Origin: JBKHYJ01 sp046565505
GTDB lineage: Bacteria > Acidobacteriota > Blastocatellia > UBA7656
Direction of reading: 5' to 3'
Assembly: GCA_046565505.1 (NCBI GenBank)
Contig: JBKHYJ010000098.1
Coordinates: forward strand, 93,631 to 157,630
DNA length: 64,000 bases
Made by a program: the position numbers and the translations under genes. The notes under the pieces are model-generated. The model saw nothing but the letters and a program-made list of their open reading frames with translations. It was not told the DNA's origin and searched no databases. The first letter of the stretch is position 1. Each line of letters opens with the position of its first letter. Positions 26,824 to 35,475 of the stretch are shown here, one piece after another.

Positions 26824-27960
26824 TCACTTCCCATTCGCCTGGAACTGGCCTACGCGGTAGAAAGGCGTGACGCTGATGGCGGCCTCGCGGCGGCGGGCTT
26901 CGAGCCAGCGCGTGAGGTGCTCAGCCAGCTTTCGCGCGCGCACCTGCTGCTCGATAGAGGCACGAACCTCGTCGAAGCTCCTGACGCGCTCGGGCTTGTG
27001 CTCGGCGACTTTGATGATGTGGTAGCCGTATTCGGTTTCGACGATGCCGCTGACCTGGCCCGGCTTCAGGGCGAAGGCCGACTCGTCGAACTTCGCGGTG
27101 TGCGTGTTGCGCGTGAACAGGCCCAGGTCGCCGCCCCTTTCACGTGAGCCCGGGTCGTCGGAACTTTCGCGCGCCAGGGCGGCGAAATCCGCGCCCGCTT
27201 TCGCTTTAGCCAGTATGGCCGCAGCGCGCGCGCGCCTCCTGTTCATCTCCTCGGCGACCCTGGCGTCGGTGGCGGCTTTATCGAGGCTGGCTTTCGAGCG
27301 AATCTCGCTGGCGATCTGCGAGCGCCGCGCGTTTATAAGTATGTGACTCGCGCGGACGCGCTCGGCCTCTTTGAAGAGGTTCTCGAATTTCGGATTGGCT
27401 TTCTCCTTATTGTAAAACTCCTGCTCTTCGGATTGTGTGACGGAGACCTCTTTGCCAAGCTCTTGCTGCAACATCTCACCGTAGATTTCCCCGCGCACGA
27501 TCTGGCGGAACTCTTCGTCGTTTATGCCGCTGTCGGCGAGGTAGGAGCGGTAAAGCTCCTCACCGCCCATCTCTGCGACGCGGGCCTTGTAAGTCTTGTC
27601 AAATCTCTCTTCGGAAATCGACAGGTCGCGGCGTCGCGCTTCCGCCTCGATCAAGGCGCGGTCAATCAACTCTGCGATTATCCCTTCTTTAAGGGCCTCT
27701 ATCTTCTTGCGGCCCTCGTCGCTCTTGTCCGTAAGGCCGAGCGCCGCCACGCCGTTTTTCAAATACATCCGGTAGACCTTCGCCGGTATGTCGCGCCCAT
27801 CTACGGTCGCGACGGTCGCAGGCTCGGCCGCCGCCGCTTCGGCGCTCGCCGGGCCGCTTAAGCCTTTCTTGAATGCGCCCACGCCAAAGGCCAGGGCGAC
27901 GATTACCAAAATCAGGGTTGTGATTCCTACAGGTCGGTTTTTAAGAAGTGTGCTTTTCAT
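26824..27960 (-). CDS. SurA/PpiC-type parvulin peptidyl-prolyl isomerase
   Basis: A protein of 378 residues. One N-terminal hydrophobic helix (14-30, GITTLILVIVALAFGVG) acts as signal or anchor. A SurA-N-like helical chaperone region (about 45-180) is followed by one parvulin domain (about 205-345): ASHILINARRSQ, FAALARESSDDPGSRERGGDLGLF, FALKPGQVSGIVETEYGYHIIKV. Parvulin length is normal; the insertion after ILINARR (IASEIRSKASLDKAATDA...) is unusual and helical. It probably assists folding of exported proteins. It lies just upstream of the SLH subtilase on the same strand, which is a plausible client; that link is inference. Confidence 0.92.
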   Translation of the reverse strand: MKSTLLKNRPVGITTLILVIVALAFGVGAFKKGLSGPASAEAAAAEPATVATVDGRDIPAKVYRMYLKNGVAALGLTDKSDEGRKKIEALKEGIIAELIDRALIEAEARRRDLSISEERFDKTYKARVAEMGGEELYRSYLADSGINDEEFRQIVRGEIYGEMLQQELGKEVSVTQSEEQEFYNKEKANPKFENLFKEAERVRASHILINARRSQIASEIRSKASLDKAATDARVAEEMNRRRARAAAILAKAKAGADFAALARESSDDPGSRERGGDLGLFTRNTHTAKFDESAFALKPGQVSGIVETEYGYHIIKVAEHKPERVRSFDEVRASIEQQVRARKLAEHLTRWLEARRREAAISVTPFYRVGQFQANGK

Positions 27961-27979
27961 CTTTCTGCCCCCGTTAGAG

Positions 27980-28028
27980 ATTTTTCAACCTCTCACGCGA
28001 GCAGAATAATCTTCAGCGGTTGAAAAAT
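27980..28028. repeat. 11-bp inverted repeat upstream of the parvulin gene
   Basis: ATTTTTCAACC (27980-27990) and GGTTGAAAAAT (28018-28028) are perfect complements separated by 27 bp. They start 20 bp upstream of the parvulin start codon, so they fall in its leader or promoter region. They could be an operator or an RNA hairpin; no regulator is identified. Confidence 0.5.
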
Positions 28029-28247
28029 TCTTGGCCCAGTCTTGAGCCGCTATTGAAAAAAACTTGAAAAGCTCGTGGGGCCGGCCGGGAGGTGTATTAA
28101 AAAAATCCGCGGGTGAATCCGGTCACGCCACCGGGCCAGGTATTTTCGCGCGCGGATTACCCCTAAGCCTATGAAATTAAAAGGGGCCGGTCCGCGGCCG
28201 CGGTTGGCCTGCCCTTTGCTCATTGGAGCGGCGAGGGAGATTCAGGC

Positions 28248-28523
28248 ATGGATTTAGTTTCGTTATTAATTTTATTGTTGATCGCGGGGATTTGCGGGTC
28301 GCTCGGCCAGGCGATAGCAGGTTATAGCCGAGGCGGCTGCCTGGTGGCAATCGCCCTCGGGTTCATCGGCGCGCTGGTGGGGCCGTGGATCGCGCACACG
28401 CTGGGCCTGCCGGAGTTGTTCGCGGTGAGCGTCGGCGGCAAATCTTTTCCAATCATATGGTCGATCATAGGCTCGGCTATTTTCGTCGCGATCATCAGCC
28501 TTATCACGCGCGGCAGGTATTGA
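28248..28523 (+). CDS. GlsB/YeaQ/YmgE-family membrane protein
   Basis: A protein of 91 residues with three hydrophobic segments (LVSLLILLLIAGICGSLGQAI; CLVAIALGFIGALVGPWIA; IIWSIIGSAIFVAIISLI), typical of the transglycosylase-associated/GlsB small membrane family linked to stress. The Gly-rich GFIGALVGPWI motif is characteristic. GAGGGAG lies about 10 bases upstream of the ATG. The next gene starts 19 bp after its stop, so the two are probably co-transcribed. Molecular function is not established for the family. Confidence 0.88.
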   Translation: MDLVSLLILLLIAGICGSLGQAIAGYSRGGCLVAIALGFIGALVGPWIAHTLGLPELFAVSVGGKSFPIIWSIIGSAIFVAIISLITRGRY

Positions 28524-28542
28524 TGGCCGGGGGGCGAGTTCT

Positions 28543-29061
28543 ATGATTGAAGACGACAAGTTGACGATTGACGAATCGCGCAAGGTGGCGCAGCACGAAG
28601 CCGTCAAGGGCACCGTGCGCGACGAGGTACATTCGGAGATAGCGAGGAAGGCCGAGCGCCTGGACACGGCCGAGCGGGCGCAGGCGGACGCGGTCGCCGA
28701 GCGATTAAAGGAGAGGGCCGTCGCCGAAGTGGTCGAGACGGAGGCCGATATTGACCGCGCGCGAGGGGCCGCCCGCATCTCGCAGGTGATTGATTACATC
28801 TTTTACTTCATATACGGACTGATCGGGCTGATGATAATACTCGATCTGGTAGGCGCGCGGCACACGAACGCTTTCTACGGTCTCATCAGCACGGTAACGG
28901 GCCCGCTGCTCGCCCCGTTCCGGGGGCTGGTTGACGACCCGGGGACCGAGCATGTCCGCTTCAGGCTCTCTTACATAATCGCGCTGATCGTTTACCTGCT
29001 CGTACACCTCGCCGTGAACGGACTGCTCAGGCTCATCGCCCACAGAAAAACCGCGGTGTGA
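28543..29061 (+). CDS. YggT-family membrane protein with N-terminal charged helix
   Basis: A protein of 172 residues. The first 85 are a highly charged helix (EIARKAERLDTAERAQADAVAERLKE). Two or three membrane segments of YggT type follow: VIDYIFYFIYGLIGLMIILDLVGA and YIIALIVYLLVHLAVNGLLRLI, with the conserved stretch STVTGPLLAPFRGLV between them. YggT proteins have been linked to osmotic adaptation and to cell division or septum placement in different bacteria. The N-terminal helix is an extension absent from the classical short form. It follows the GlsB-type gene by 19 bp. Confidence 0.85.
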   Translation: MIEDDKLTIDESRKVAQHEAVKGTVRDEVHSEIARKAERLDTAERAQADAVAERLKERAVAEVVETEADIDRARGAARISQVIDYIFYFIYGLIGLMIILDLVGARHTNAFYGLISTVTGPLLAPFRGLVDDPGTEHVRFRLSYIIALIVYLLVHLAVNGLLRLIAHRKTAV

Positions 29062-29088
29062 GCGCGGGCGTATGCCGCGCCGGGTCGA

Positions 29089-29571
29089 TTACGCGCAGGT
29101 CCCGTTGCCCCGGCAGTTGCCCGAGCAACATTGAGCATTCGCGGTGCAGGCGGCGTCCCTGGGGCGGCAGCTTGCCTGCGCATGCGCGGTGGGCGCGAGG
29201 ATTGAAGTGACGAGCGGCACCCCTACGGCGGCGGCCAGCCCGGCTTTGCGCAACACTTCCCTTCGCGACACGCCCTTGCCGCCCGAAGGCCGCGCGACGC
29301 GCTCGCGCAGCAGGTGAGATTTTTCCAACTGGTCGAGCGCGAGCCATATTAACTCCTCGTCCCCCTGCGCGTTGAATTCTTTCCTCAACCGCGCGGCTAT
29401 CTCGGGGACGGGCGTCTTTCCGTCGCAGCGCTTCCAGATGAAAGCGGCCGTCTGATTCAAGCAGTGAGCCTTGTGGCGATTCATATCATAGACCAGCAAT
29501 TCGCCGGGGAGTTCTTGAATCACCAATCCTTCTTCGCGAGCGTGTGGTGCCGCTTGTCTTATAGTCTTCAT
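29089..29571 (-). CDS. PqqD-like domain, internal Tat-type signal, six-Cys cystine-knot-like tail
   Basis: A protein of 160 residues in three parts. Residues 14-90 resemble PqqD-family peptide-carrier domains: GLVIQELPGELLVYDMNRHK, AHCLNQTAAFIWKRCDGKT, then helices to LEKSHLLRE. Residues 101-133 look like a twin-arginine signal, VSRREVLRKAGLAAAVG, with an AHA/AQA cleavage motif near 131-133. The last 27 residues carry six cysteines, C135-C142-C148-C149-C153-C159, spaced 6-5-0-3-5, which matches the C-C-CC-C-C inhibitor cystine knot framework. ATG 29571 has GAGGA five bases upstream; the frame extends to 29709 without a signal. No radical SAM or kinase partner is adjacent. What is exported, and whether it is modified, is inference. 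Confidence 0.8.
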   Translation of the reverse strand: MKTIRQAAPHAREEGLVIQELPGELLVYDMNRHKAHCLNQTAAFIWKRCDGKTPVPEIAARLRKEFNAQGDEELIWLALDQLEKSHLLRERVARPSGGKGVSRREVLRKAGLAAAVGVPLVTSILAPTAHAQASCRPRDAACTANAQCCSGNCRGNGTCA

Positions 29572-30125
29572 AAAATCCTCATAAGGCGACAAGTCATAGC
29601 TTCGTACAACCCTGACCATTGTACAGCTTTCTGTGTTAAGGGCAGGCTTTGTTTTCGGCCGGCGGGGACTTAAGTCATCCGCTGCCGAATTCGCGTCACG
29701 CGTGGTCAAGATTTAGCAAATACCATGCGCAGGGGTGCTGCAAGGTTCGGCTGCGTCACTTGTGAATCGCCTTCCACTTTAAGCCCGCGCGCTTCGCCTG
29801 TCAACATGCCGTTTGTCGATTAAGCCGTGCGACCACTTATGCCCCTCCGATTCGCCCGCGATAACCCGCGCAGATCGTTTCGCCTGATTTGAGTTTTACG
29901 AATTCGGCAATTCTCATCCCGGAAGCGGACACGGCGAAGCGGCTTTCGTGAGACGGGACCCGCGGCGGCGGCGGTTCAGTCCGCTGACGCACGGCGTAAA
30001 CCGCGCCGCGTGAGGCCCGGTAACCGGGGCCAGACTCATGAGCCGCACTCGCGGCGGTTTTCATGGCATAGCGATTGATTGATGATCGGCGAAAATACGC
30101 GGGCCGCGTGAGGTGGGGTGATTAT
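29572..30125. other. Divergent intergenic region
   Basis: A 554-bp gap between the divergent PqqD-like gene and the alpha/beta hydrolase gene. It must hold both promoters, but no clear -35/-10 pair stands out. Frames that run into it from either gene lack start signals. Confidence 0.4.
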
Positions 30126-31304
30126 TTGGATAAGCCGTTGAGCAAGCCGCGAAACACTCGATGGAGAAAGGCCAGGAGATACGGCCTCGCCCTGGCGGGA
30201 CTTTTCGCGCTCGTCTTCGGGGTCGGCTCTCTGCCCATCCTGGTGCTTTATTTCTGGGGTGGGTCGACGGAAGCGACGAGCGCGGATAAAGGCGACCGTG
30301 CAGACCGACGATTCACGGAGGAGGAGGTCCGCTTTAATAACGCCGACGTGACGCTGGCCGGCACGTTGCGCGTGCCATCGACTAAAGGGCGGCACCCGGC
30401 AATCGTTTTCATTCATGGGTCAGGCCCTCAGGACCGGGGATTCGGCCCGCTGGCGGCGGCCTTCGCCGGCCGCGGGGTCGCCGTGCTCACTTACGACAAG
30501 CGAGGCGTGGGCGATTCGACGGGCGACTTCACGCGCGTCCCTTTCTACGAGCTGGCCGGCGACGCGCTGGCGGCCGTGCGATTCCTCAAGGCGCGCAAAG
30601 AGGTGGACCCGGATAGAATCGGCGTGTGGGGCGTGAGCCAGGGCGGGTGGCTGGGCCCGCTAGCGGCGTCACAGTCGCCCGACGTGGCCTTCGTCATCAG
30701 CGTGTCAGGCCCCGGCGTCTCGCCCAAAGAGCAAATGCTTTTCTTCAGAGGCAATCAGCTACGCGACGCAGGCTTGTCGGACCGGGAGGTAGAAGAAGCC
30801 ACGCGGCTGAGGCGACTCGTGTGGGATTACCTCGCGGGCGGCGGCGGGCGGAAAGAGGCTTATGCGGAGTTGGAGCGGGCTAAAAAAAAGTCATGGTTTC
30901 GAGAGCTTGCTTCGCAAGGGTTCCCCGGCGCGCTGCCGGACCCGGCCGCGATGAGCGAATCGGAACTCAGGTGGTATAAACAGGAGATGAATTACGACCC
31001 CGTCGCCGCGCTCGAAAAAGTTTCGGTCCCGGTCCTTGAAATCTTCGGCGAGGAAGACGAGCTCGTCCCGGTCGCAAAGAGCGTAGAAGTCATGAGGCTG
31101 GCGTTCGAGCGGGGCGGCAATAAGGACGTAACGTTCAAAGTCTTCCACGGGGCGGATCACGCCATACAGGTATTGTCGCCGCGGGGCGGCCGCAGGCTCG
31201 CGCCCGGCTACGTCGAAACGATGATCGGCTGGCTCGAAGAGCGTCTCGACTTGAGGGCGGTCAGTATGGGCTGCGGAATCCGCCGCGCGGCCCGCGAATC
31301 TTGA
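30126..31304 (+). CDS. Membrane-anchored alpha/beta hydrolase
   Basis: A protein of about 392 residues. An N-terminal signal anchor (LALAGLFALVFGVGSLPILVLYF) precedes an alpha/beta hydrolase fold. HGSGPQDRGF forms the oxyanion region, the nucleophile is in GVWGVSQGGWLG (GxSxG), the acid is in IFGEEDELVP and the base His is in FHGADHAI. An all-helical lid lies between (LSDREVEEATRLRRLVWDYL). This arrangement is that of dienelactone-hydrolase/prolyl-oligopeptidase-like esterases; the substrate is unknown. The start is uncertain: the open frame begins at a TTG at 30075 without a ribosome site, while TTG 30126 has GAGGTGGGG seven bases upstream. The GTG at 30108 is a third option. Confidence 0.85.
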   Translation: MDKPLSKPRNTRWRKARRYGLALAGLFALVFGVGSLPILVLYFWGGSTEATSADKGDRADRRFTEEEVRFNNADVTLAGTLRVPSTKGRHPAIVFIHGSGPQDRGFGPLAAAFAGRGVAVLTYDKRGVGDSTGDFTRVPFYELAGDALAAVRFLKARKEVDPDRIGVWGVSQGGWLGPLAASQSPDVAFVISVSGPGVSPKEQMLFFRGNQLRDAGLSDREVEEATRLRRLVWDYLAGGGGRKEAYAELERAKKKSWFRELASQGFPGALPDPAAMSESELRWYKQEMNYDPVAALEKVSVPVLEIFGEEDELVPVAKSVEVMRLAFERGGNKDVTFKVFHGADHAIQVLSPRGGRRLAPGYVETMIGWLEERLDLRAVSMGCGIRRAARES

Positions 31305-31514
31305 GCAACGACCCGGCCCGCGCGATTCCCGATTATGGGAATCCGGCATGCCACAAGCGAACAGCAAGGCCGCTCGGAAGTTTTAGACTCGGGACACGGC
31401 GTCCGAGTGTGCGGCCGCGCTCATACCTAAACCGCTCGCTTTGATTAGCCGCACAAACCTGCTGCTAAATAAAAACTTATCGCCCGAGGGCCGCCGCCCG
31501 CAGCGTGCCCGGCG

Positions 31515-31546
31515 AATCCAGAATCCGAAATCTAAAACCCGAAACT
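31515..31546. repeat. Degenerate AT-rich spacer arm, copy 1
   Basis: AATCCAGAATCCGAAATCT and the bases after it match the right-arm consensus (repeating YAAAATC) of the permease-spacer element with several substitutions. No facing left arm is seen. Confidence 0.5.
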
Positions 31547-31763
31547 CTTCCCTGGCACGGCGCTTGGCTATACAGCGTCGGGGGCCGGCCAAAGGTCTCT
31601 CATGAACGCACCGCTTCGACCGCGCGAGCACTGAAGGAGACGACAAGGACCAGTGGGGACTCTTTTACACGACACCAGCCGCGGCGCCCGGCCGATTTAC
31701 GCAAGCGCGCCGGCTCTACCCGAATTAAAGCCGGCTGACGAAATCTGCAAAGGCTTTCCGACC

Positions 31764-31797
31764 CGAAATCAAAAATCTAAAACACGGAATCCAAATC
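31764..31797. repeat. Degenerate AT-rich spacer arm, copy 2
   Basis: A second diverged right arm (CGAAATCAAAAATCTAAAAC, then GGAATCCAAATC) that ends 20 bp before the repeat-protein start. Its placement just before a start codon is the same as in the permease spacers. Confidence 0.5.
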
Positions 31798-31816
31798 GAT
31801 TATGAGGTCTAAAAAC

Positions 31817-32983
31817 ATGACTAGAATAACCAAGGCGGCATCTCTTTTCTTTCTTCTCGCACTCGTATGCGCGACCGCGGATTGGCCGGCTTCGGCCCAG
31901 ACGGCGACGGGGCAGTCATCCAGGTCGCGCAAAGAAACTTCCGTCAGGGTAGATGACGACAACTGGAACTGGGTGCACAGGGACGACTCCGTGAGCCTCG
32001 AAGTCAACATACGCGGCAAGGTCGAGTTCGCCGACGACTACGCCGACATCAAGGACATTTCCGACGGCGGCAGGGTCCGCGTGATAGACGAGCGCGGCGG
32101 CACTTCACGAAAGTTTGAAGCCGCGGCCGCCGCCGACGGACTGAAGCGCTCCTACTGGGTGAACGGCGAACCGCGCCCATTCGATAACGAGGCGCGGGGC
32201 TGGCTCGCCAGGGTTCTGAACGAGACGGTCCGCCAGGGCGGCTACGACGCGCGCCCCAGGGTGCAGCGCATACTGAGGGAGCGGGGGCCGAACGGCGTGC
32301 TTCAAGAGATTTCGCAGTTGAAGGGCGATTACGTGAAGCGCATCTACCTGGACGAGCTGATCAAGTCAGGCAGCCTCGACGACGCGATGGTGCGGCAGGT
32401 GCTCCGCCAGGCGGCCGACGAGATCAAGTCGGATTACGAGAAGTCTCAACTGCTCATAAAAATGTCGGAGGACTACCTGCACAACGACAGCCAGCGCGCC
32501 ATCTATTTAGAAGGCGTCAACACCATCCGCTCGGACTACGAGAAGGGGCGGGCGCTTTCGGCGCTGTTAAAGAAAGGCGAGTTGAGCAGAGAGAACCTGT
32601 CGTTCCTGCTGAAGTCGGTCGCCGCCATCTCGTCCGACTACGAGAGTGCGCAACTGCTCATCAAGGTTGCCGAGGGGTTCTCCTTCGACGACTCGTCGCG
32701 CGCCGCCTACATGGACGCGGTCGCGACGATCGGCTCAGATTACGAAAAGGGGCGCGTGCTATCGGCCTTCTTGAAGAGGGCGGATAACCGCAAAGACGCC
32801 CTGATATTCACGCTCAAGGGCGCTTCGACGATCTCTTCCGATTACGAGAAGGCGCAACTTCTGATCAAGGTGGCCGCGGCCGGCTCCGGCGACGAGACGG
32901 TGCGCGCGGCTTTGATAGACACGGCCAAGACCATCAAGTCGGATTACGAGCGCGGGCGCGTGCTCAACGCCGTATTCAAATAA
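31817..32983 (+). CDS. Secreted protein of alternating 34-residue SDYE repeats
   Basis: A protein of 388 residues. After a signal peptide (LFFLLALVCATADWPASAQ) comes an N-terminal region (about 45-165) with VSLEVNIRGKVEFADDYADI and YWVNGEPRPFDNEARGWL. Then come six repeats whose SDY motif recurs exactly every 34 residues (205, 239, 273, 307, 341, 375), with a seventh degenerate GDY unit before them. Two types alternate: SDYEKxQLLIKv and SDYEKGRxLsAlLK. The period and helical content suggest a TPR-like solenoid for protein binding; the family is not one I can name. ATG 31817 has GAGG nine bases upstream, so it is preferred to ATG 31802. The stop is 57 bp before the first permease, so co-transcription is likely. 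Confidence 0.85.
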   Translation: MTRITKAASLFFLLALVCATADWPASAQTATGQSSRSRKETSVRVDDDNWNWVHRDDSVSLEVNIRGKVEFADDYADIKDISDGGRVRVIDERGGTSRKFEAAAAADGLKRSYWVNGEPRPFDNEARGWLARVLNETVRQGGYDARPRVQRILRERGPNGVLQEISQLKGDYVKRIYLDELIKSGSLDDAMVRQVLRQAADEIKSDYEKSQLLIKMSEDYLHNDSQRAIYLEGVNTIRSDYEKGRALSALLKKGELSRENLSFLLKSVAAISSDYESAQLLIKVAEGFSFDDSSRAAYMDAVATIGSDYEKGRVLSAFLKRADNRKDALIFTLKGASTISSDYEKAQLLIKVAAAGSGDETVRAALIDTAKTIKSDYERGRVLNAVFK

Positions 32984-33040
32984 GGGCGGCCATTGAACCG
33001 GGCCCTCGCGGGTCATGGTTTCGTCAGCGAAGGAGTGGTA

Positions 33041-35467
33041 ATGGGAAACCTTGTGCAGGATGCTCGCTACGGCGTTCGGATGCTACTGAAGAACCCCGGC
33101 TTCACCGCCGTCGCGCTGATCGCGCTGGCGCTCGGCATCGGCGCGAACACGGCCATATTCAGCGTGGTCAACGCGACCATGCTGCGCCCCTTGCCATACA
33201 AGGAGCCTGACCGCCTGGTCGTCCCGGCCACGGTTAACCCGGGCGGCAGCGACAGGGGCAGCGTTTCATACGCCGACGTTGTCGATTGGGGGCGCGAGGA
33301 GAAAATCTTCGCCAGCGTCGCGGCGTTCCGTCCCGCGAACACCGACCTGACCGGCACCGGCGACCCCGTGCGCGTTCAGGCGGCGGTCGTATCCGAAGAT
33401 TATTTCCGCGTCATGGGGGTCGAGCCGATCTTAGGCCGCACGTTCCTTCCCGAAGAGCAGCAGCCCAACGCGCCGCTGGTGGTAGTCCTGAGCTATGGCC
33501 TCTGGCAGGGGCGATTCGGCGCGGACCCGTCCGTGCTCGACCGCCCGATCGTAGTCAACGGCCGCGCGGCCAGCGTCGTCGGCGTCATGCCTAAAGACTC
33601 GCAGTGGCCGGAGACGGTCGAGATGTGGAGCCCTCTGGGATTCGGCGCGACGCCGCCCGACTGGGCCATGCGCCGGGACAACCAGGTCTGGAGGGCCGTG
33701 GCGCGCTTGCAGCCGGGCGTCACGGTCGAGCAGGCGACGGCCGTCATCAAGGCGATTGCGAGCCGCGTCGAGCAGGAAAACCCCGCGACCCGCGCGGGCG
33801 TGAGCGGCCGGGCAGTCCCTATACAGGAATGGATAGTCGGCCCCGAGCTGCGCCGCGCGCTGCTGGTGCTGCTCGGCGCGGTCGCCTTCGTGCTGTTGAT
33901 AGCCTGCGTCAACGTGGCGAACCTGCTGCTGGCCCGCTCCGCGACGCGCGAGCGGGAGATAGCCATCCGCACCGCGCTAGGCGCGGCGCGCATTCGCCTG
34001 ATACGCCAACTGCTCACGGAGAGCTTGCTGCTGTCGGTGGCGGGCGGCGCGCTGGGCCTGCTGCTGGCGCTATGGGGGGTGGCCGGCCTGAAAGCCATGG
34101 CGCCCGGCGGCATCCCCAGACTCTCGGACGCGGGCATAGATGCGGGCGTGCTGACGTTCGTCGTCGCGGTCTCGCTGCTAACGTCTCTCGTGTTCGGGTT
34201 GATACCTGCGCTGCACGCTTCAAAGCCTGACATGAACGAATCGCTTAAAGAGGGAGCGCGCGGCTCTACGGGAGGCGGCCGCGGGGGCCGCATACGCAGC
34301 TCGCTGGTGGTGTCGGAAGTGGCCCTGTCGCTTGTTCTGCTGATCGGGGCGGGGCTGATGATTAGAAGCTTTTTCAGGTTGCAGCAGGTCGACCCGGGCT
34401 TCAACGTCAACAACCTGCTGACGCTCGACCTGACGGCCCCGAGGTCGAGGTACGCTAAGCCATCGGACGTGGCTGATTTTTACCAGAAGGTCATGGCGCG
34501 CATCGAATCGCTGCCCGGAGTGCAGGCGGTGGGGGCCACCTCCGCGCTGCCGCTAGGCGGAGGCGGTTTTTATCTGGGGAGGGCGTTCCTGCGGGAAGGC
34601 ACCCCCGCGCCCCCCGACGGGGTTGAATATTCCGGGCAGTGGAACATAGTCACGCCGGGCTACTTCAAGGCCCTCGGCATACCGCTGTTGAAGGGGCGCG
34701 ACTTCACCGAACGCGACGCGGCCGACTCGACCCCCGTCGTCATCATCAACGAGACGATGGCGCGCTCCATGTTCGGCGACGAAGACCCTATCGGCAAGCG
34801 CATCAAATCGTGGAGGGATGAAAACGTGCTGCGCGAGGTGGTGGGCGTCACGCAGGACGTGCGGTATTTCGGCCGCGACGACAGGCTTCAATCCGTCGCC
34901 TACGTCCCGCACCGCCAGGACGCACGGACCTCTATGGCTATCGCCGTGAATTCGGCCGGCGACGTGAATGGGCTGGCGGGCGCCGTGCGCCGCGAGATAG
35001 CCGCGGTGGACAAAGATATAGCCGTCGCCAATGTGAAGACCATGGAGCGCATACTCGACGACTCGGTCGCGGCGCGGCGTTTGAACATGCTTCTGCTGAG
35101 CATATTTGCGGCGGTCGCTTTGATACTGGCGGCGGTCGGAATCTACGGCGTGCTTTCCTATTCAATCGCCCAGCGCACGCATGAGATAGGCATACGCATG
35201 GCGCTCGGGGCGAAGGCCGAAGACGTGTTGAGGCTCGTGGTCGGGCACGGGCTGAAGCTGGTGCTGATAGGCGTGGCGGCGGGCGTGTGCGGCGCGCTGG
35301 CCTTGACTCAGGTGATGAAGAGCCTGCTGTTTGAAGTCAGCGCCACCGACCCGGTCACGTTCGTCGCGATCCCATTGATATTGACCGCCGTCGCGCTGCT
35401 GTCGAGCTACTTCCCCGCGCGCCGCGCGATGAAAGTGGACCCGATGGTGGCGCTCAGGTACGAATAA
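33041..35467 (+). CDS. ADOP-family permease 1 (FtsX/MacB type)
   Basis: Permease of 808 residues, first of twelve paralogues. Layout: an amphipathic QDARYGVRMLLKNPGF entry, TM1 (about 20-42, ALIALALGIGANTAIFSVVNA), a MacB-like periplasmic domain, TM2-4 (about 273-300, 327-350, 367-390; FVLLIACVNVANLLLARS), a linker and TM5 (about 423-440). A second periplasmic domain and TM6-8 (about 680-793) end in ARRAMKVDPMVALRYE. This is two FtsX units joined, the hallmark of acidobacterial duplicated orphan permeases, which usually lack an adjacent ATPase. The family is presumed to move or transmit force to periplasmic substrates; the substrate is unknown. ATG 33041 has AAGGAG five bases upstream and matches the paralogue N-termini. 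No AT-rich spacer element precedes it. Confidence 0.93.
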   Translation: MGNLVQDARYGVRMLLKNPGFTAVALIALALGIGANTAIFSVVNATMLRPLPYKEPDRLVVPATVNPGGSDRGSVSYADVVDWGREEKIFASVAAFRPANTDLTGTGDPVRVQAAVVSEDYFRVMGVEPILGRTFLPEEQQPNAPLVVVLSYGLWQGRFGADPSVLDRPIVVNGRAASVVGVMPKDSQWPETVEMWSPLGFGATPPDWAMRRDNQVWRAVARLQPGVTVEQATAVIKAIASRVEQENPATRAGVSGRAVPIQEWIVGPELRRALLVLLGAVAFVLLIACVNVANLLLARSATREREIAIRTALGAARIRLIRQLLTESLLLSVAGGALGLLLALWGVAGLKAMAPGGIPRLSDAGIDAGVLTFVVAVSLLTSLVFGLIPALHASKPDMNESLKEGARGSTGGGRGGRIRSSLVVSEVALSLVLLIGAGLMIRSFFRLQQVDPGFNVNNLLTLDLTAPRSRYAKPSDVADFYQKVMARIESLPGVQAVGATSALPLGGGGFYLGRAFLREGTPAPPDGVEYSGQWNIVTPGYFKALGIPLLKGRDFTERDAADSTPVVIINETMARSMFGDEDPIGKRIKSWRDENVLREVVGVTQDVRYFGRDDRLQSVAYVPHRQDARTSMAIAVNSAGDVNGLAGAVRREIAAVDKDIAVANVKTMERILDDSVAARRLNMLLLSIFAAVALILAAVGIYGVLSYSIAQRTHEIGIRMALGAKAEDVLRLVVGHGLKLVLIGVAAGVCGALALTQVMKSLLFEVSATDPVTFVAIPLILTAVALLSSYFPARRAMKVDPMVALRYE

Positions 35468-35475
35468 TTCCATTT

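Larger units (their letters stand above)
31305..31816. other. Intergenic region upstream of the array
   Basis: A 512-bp non-coding stretch ahead of the repeat-protein gene. It holds two degenerate copies of the AT-rich arm found in the permease spacers (listed separately). A weak extended -10 candidate (TGCTAAATA, about 31463-31471) lies 19 bp after TTGATT (31441-31446); no other clear promoter is seen for the array. Confidence 0.4.
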
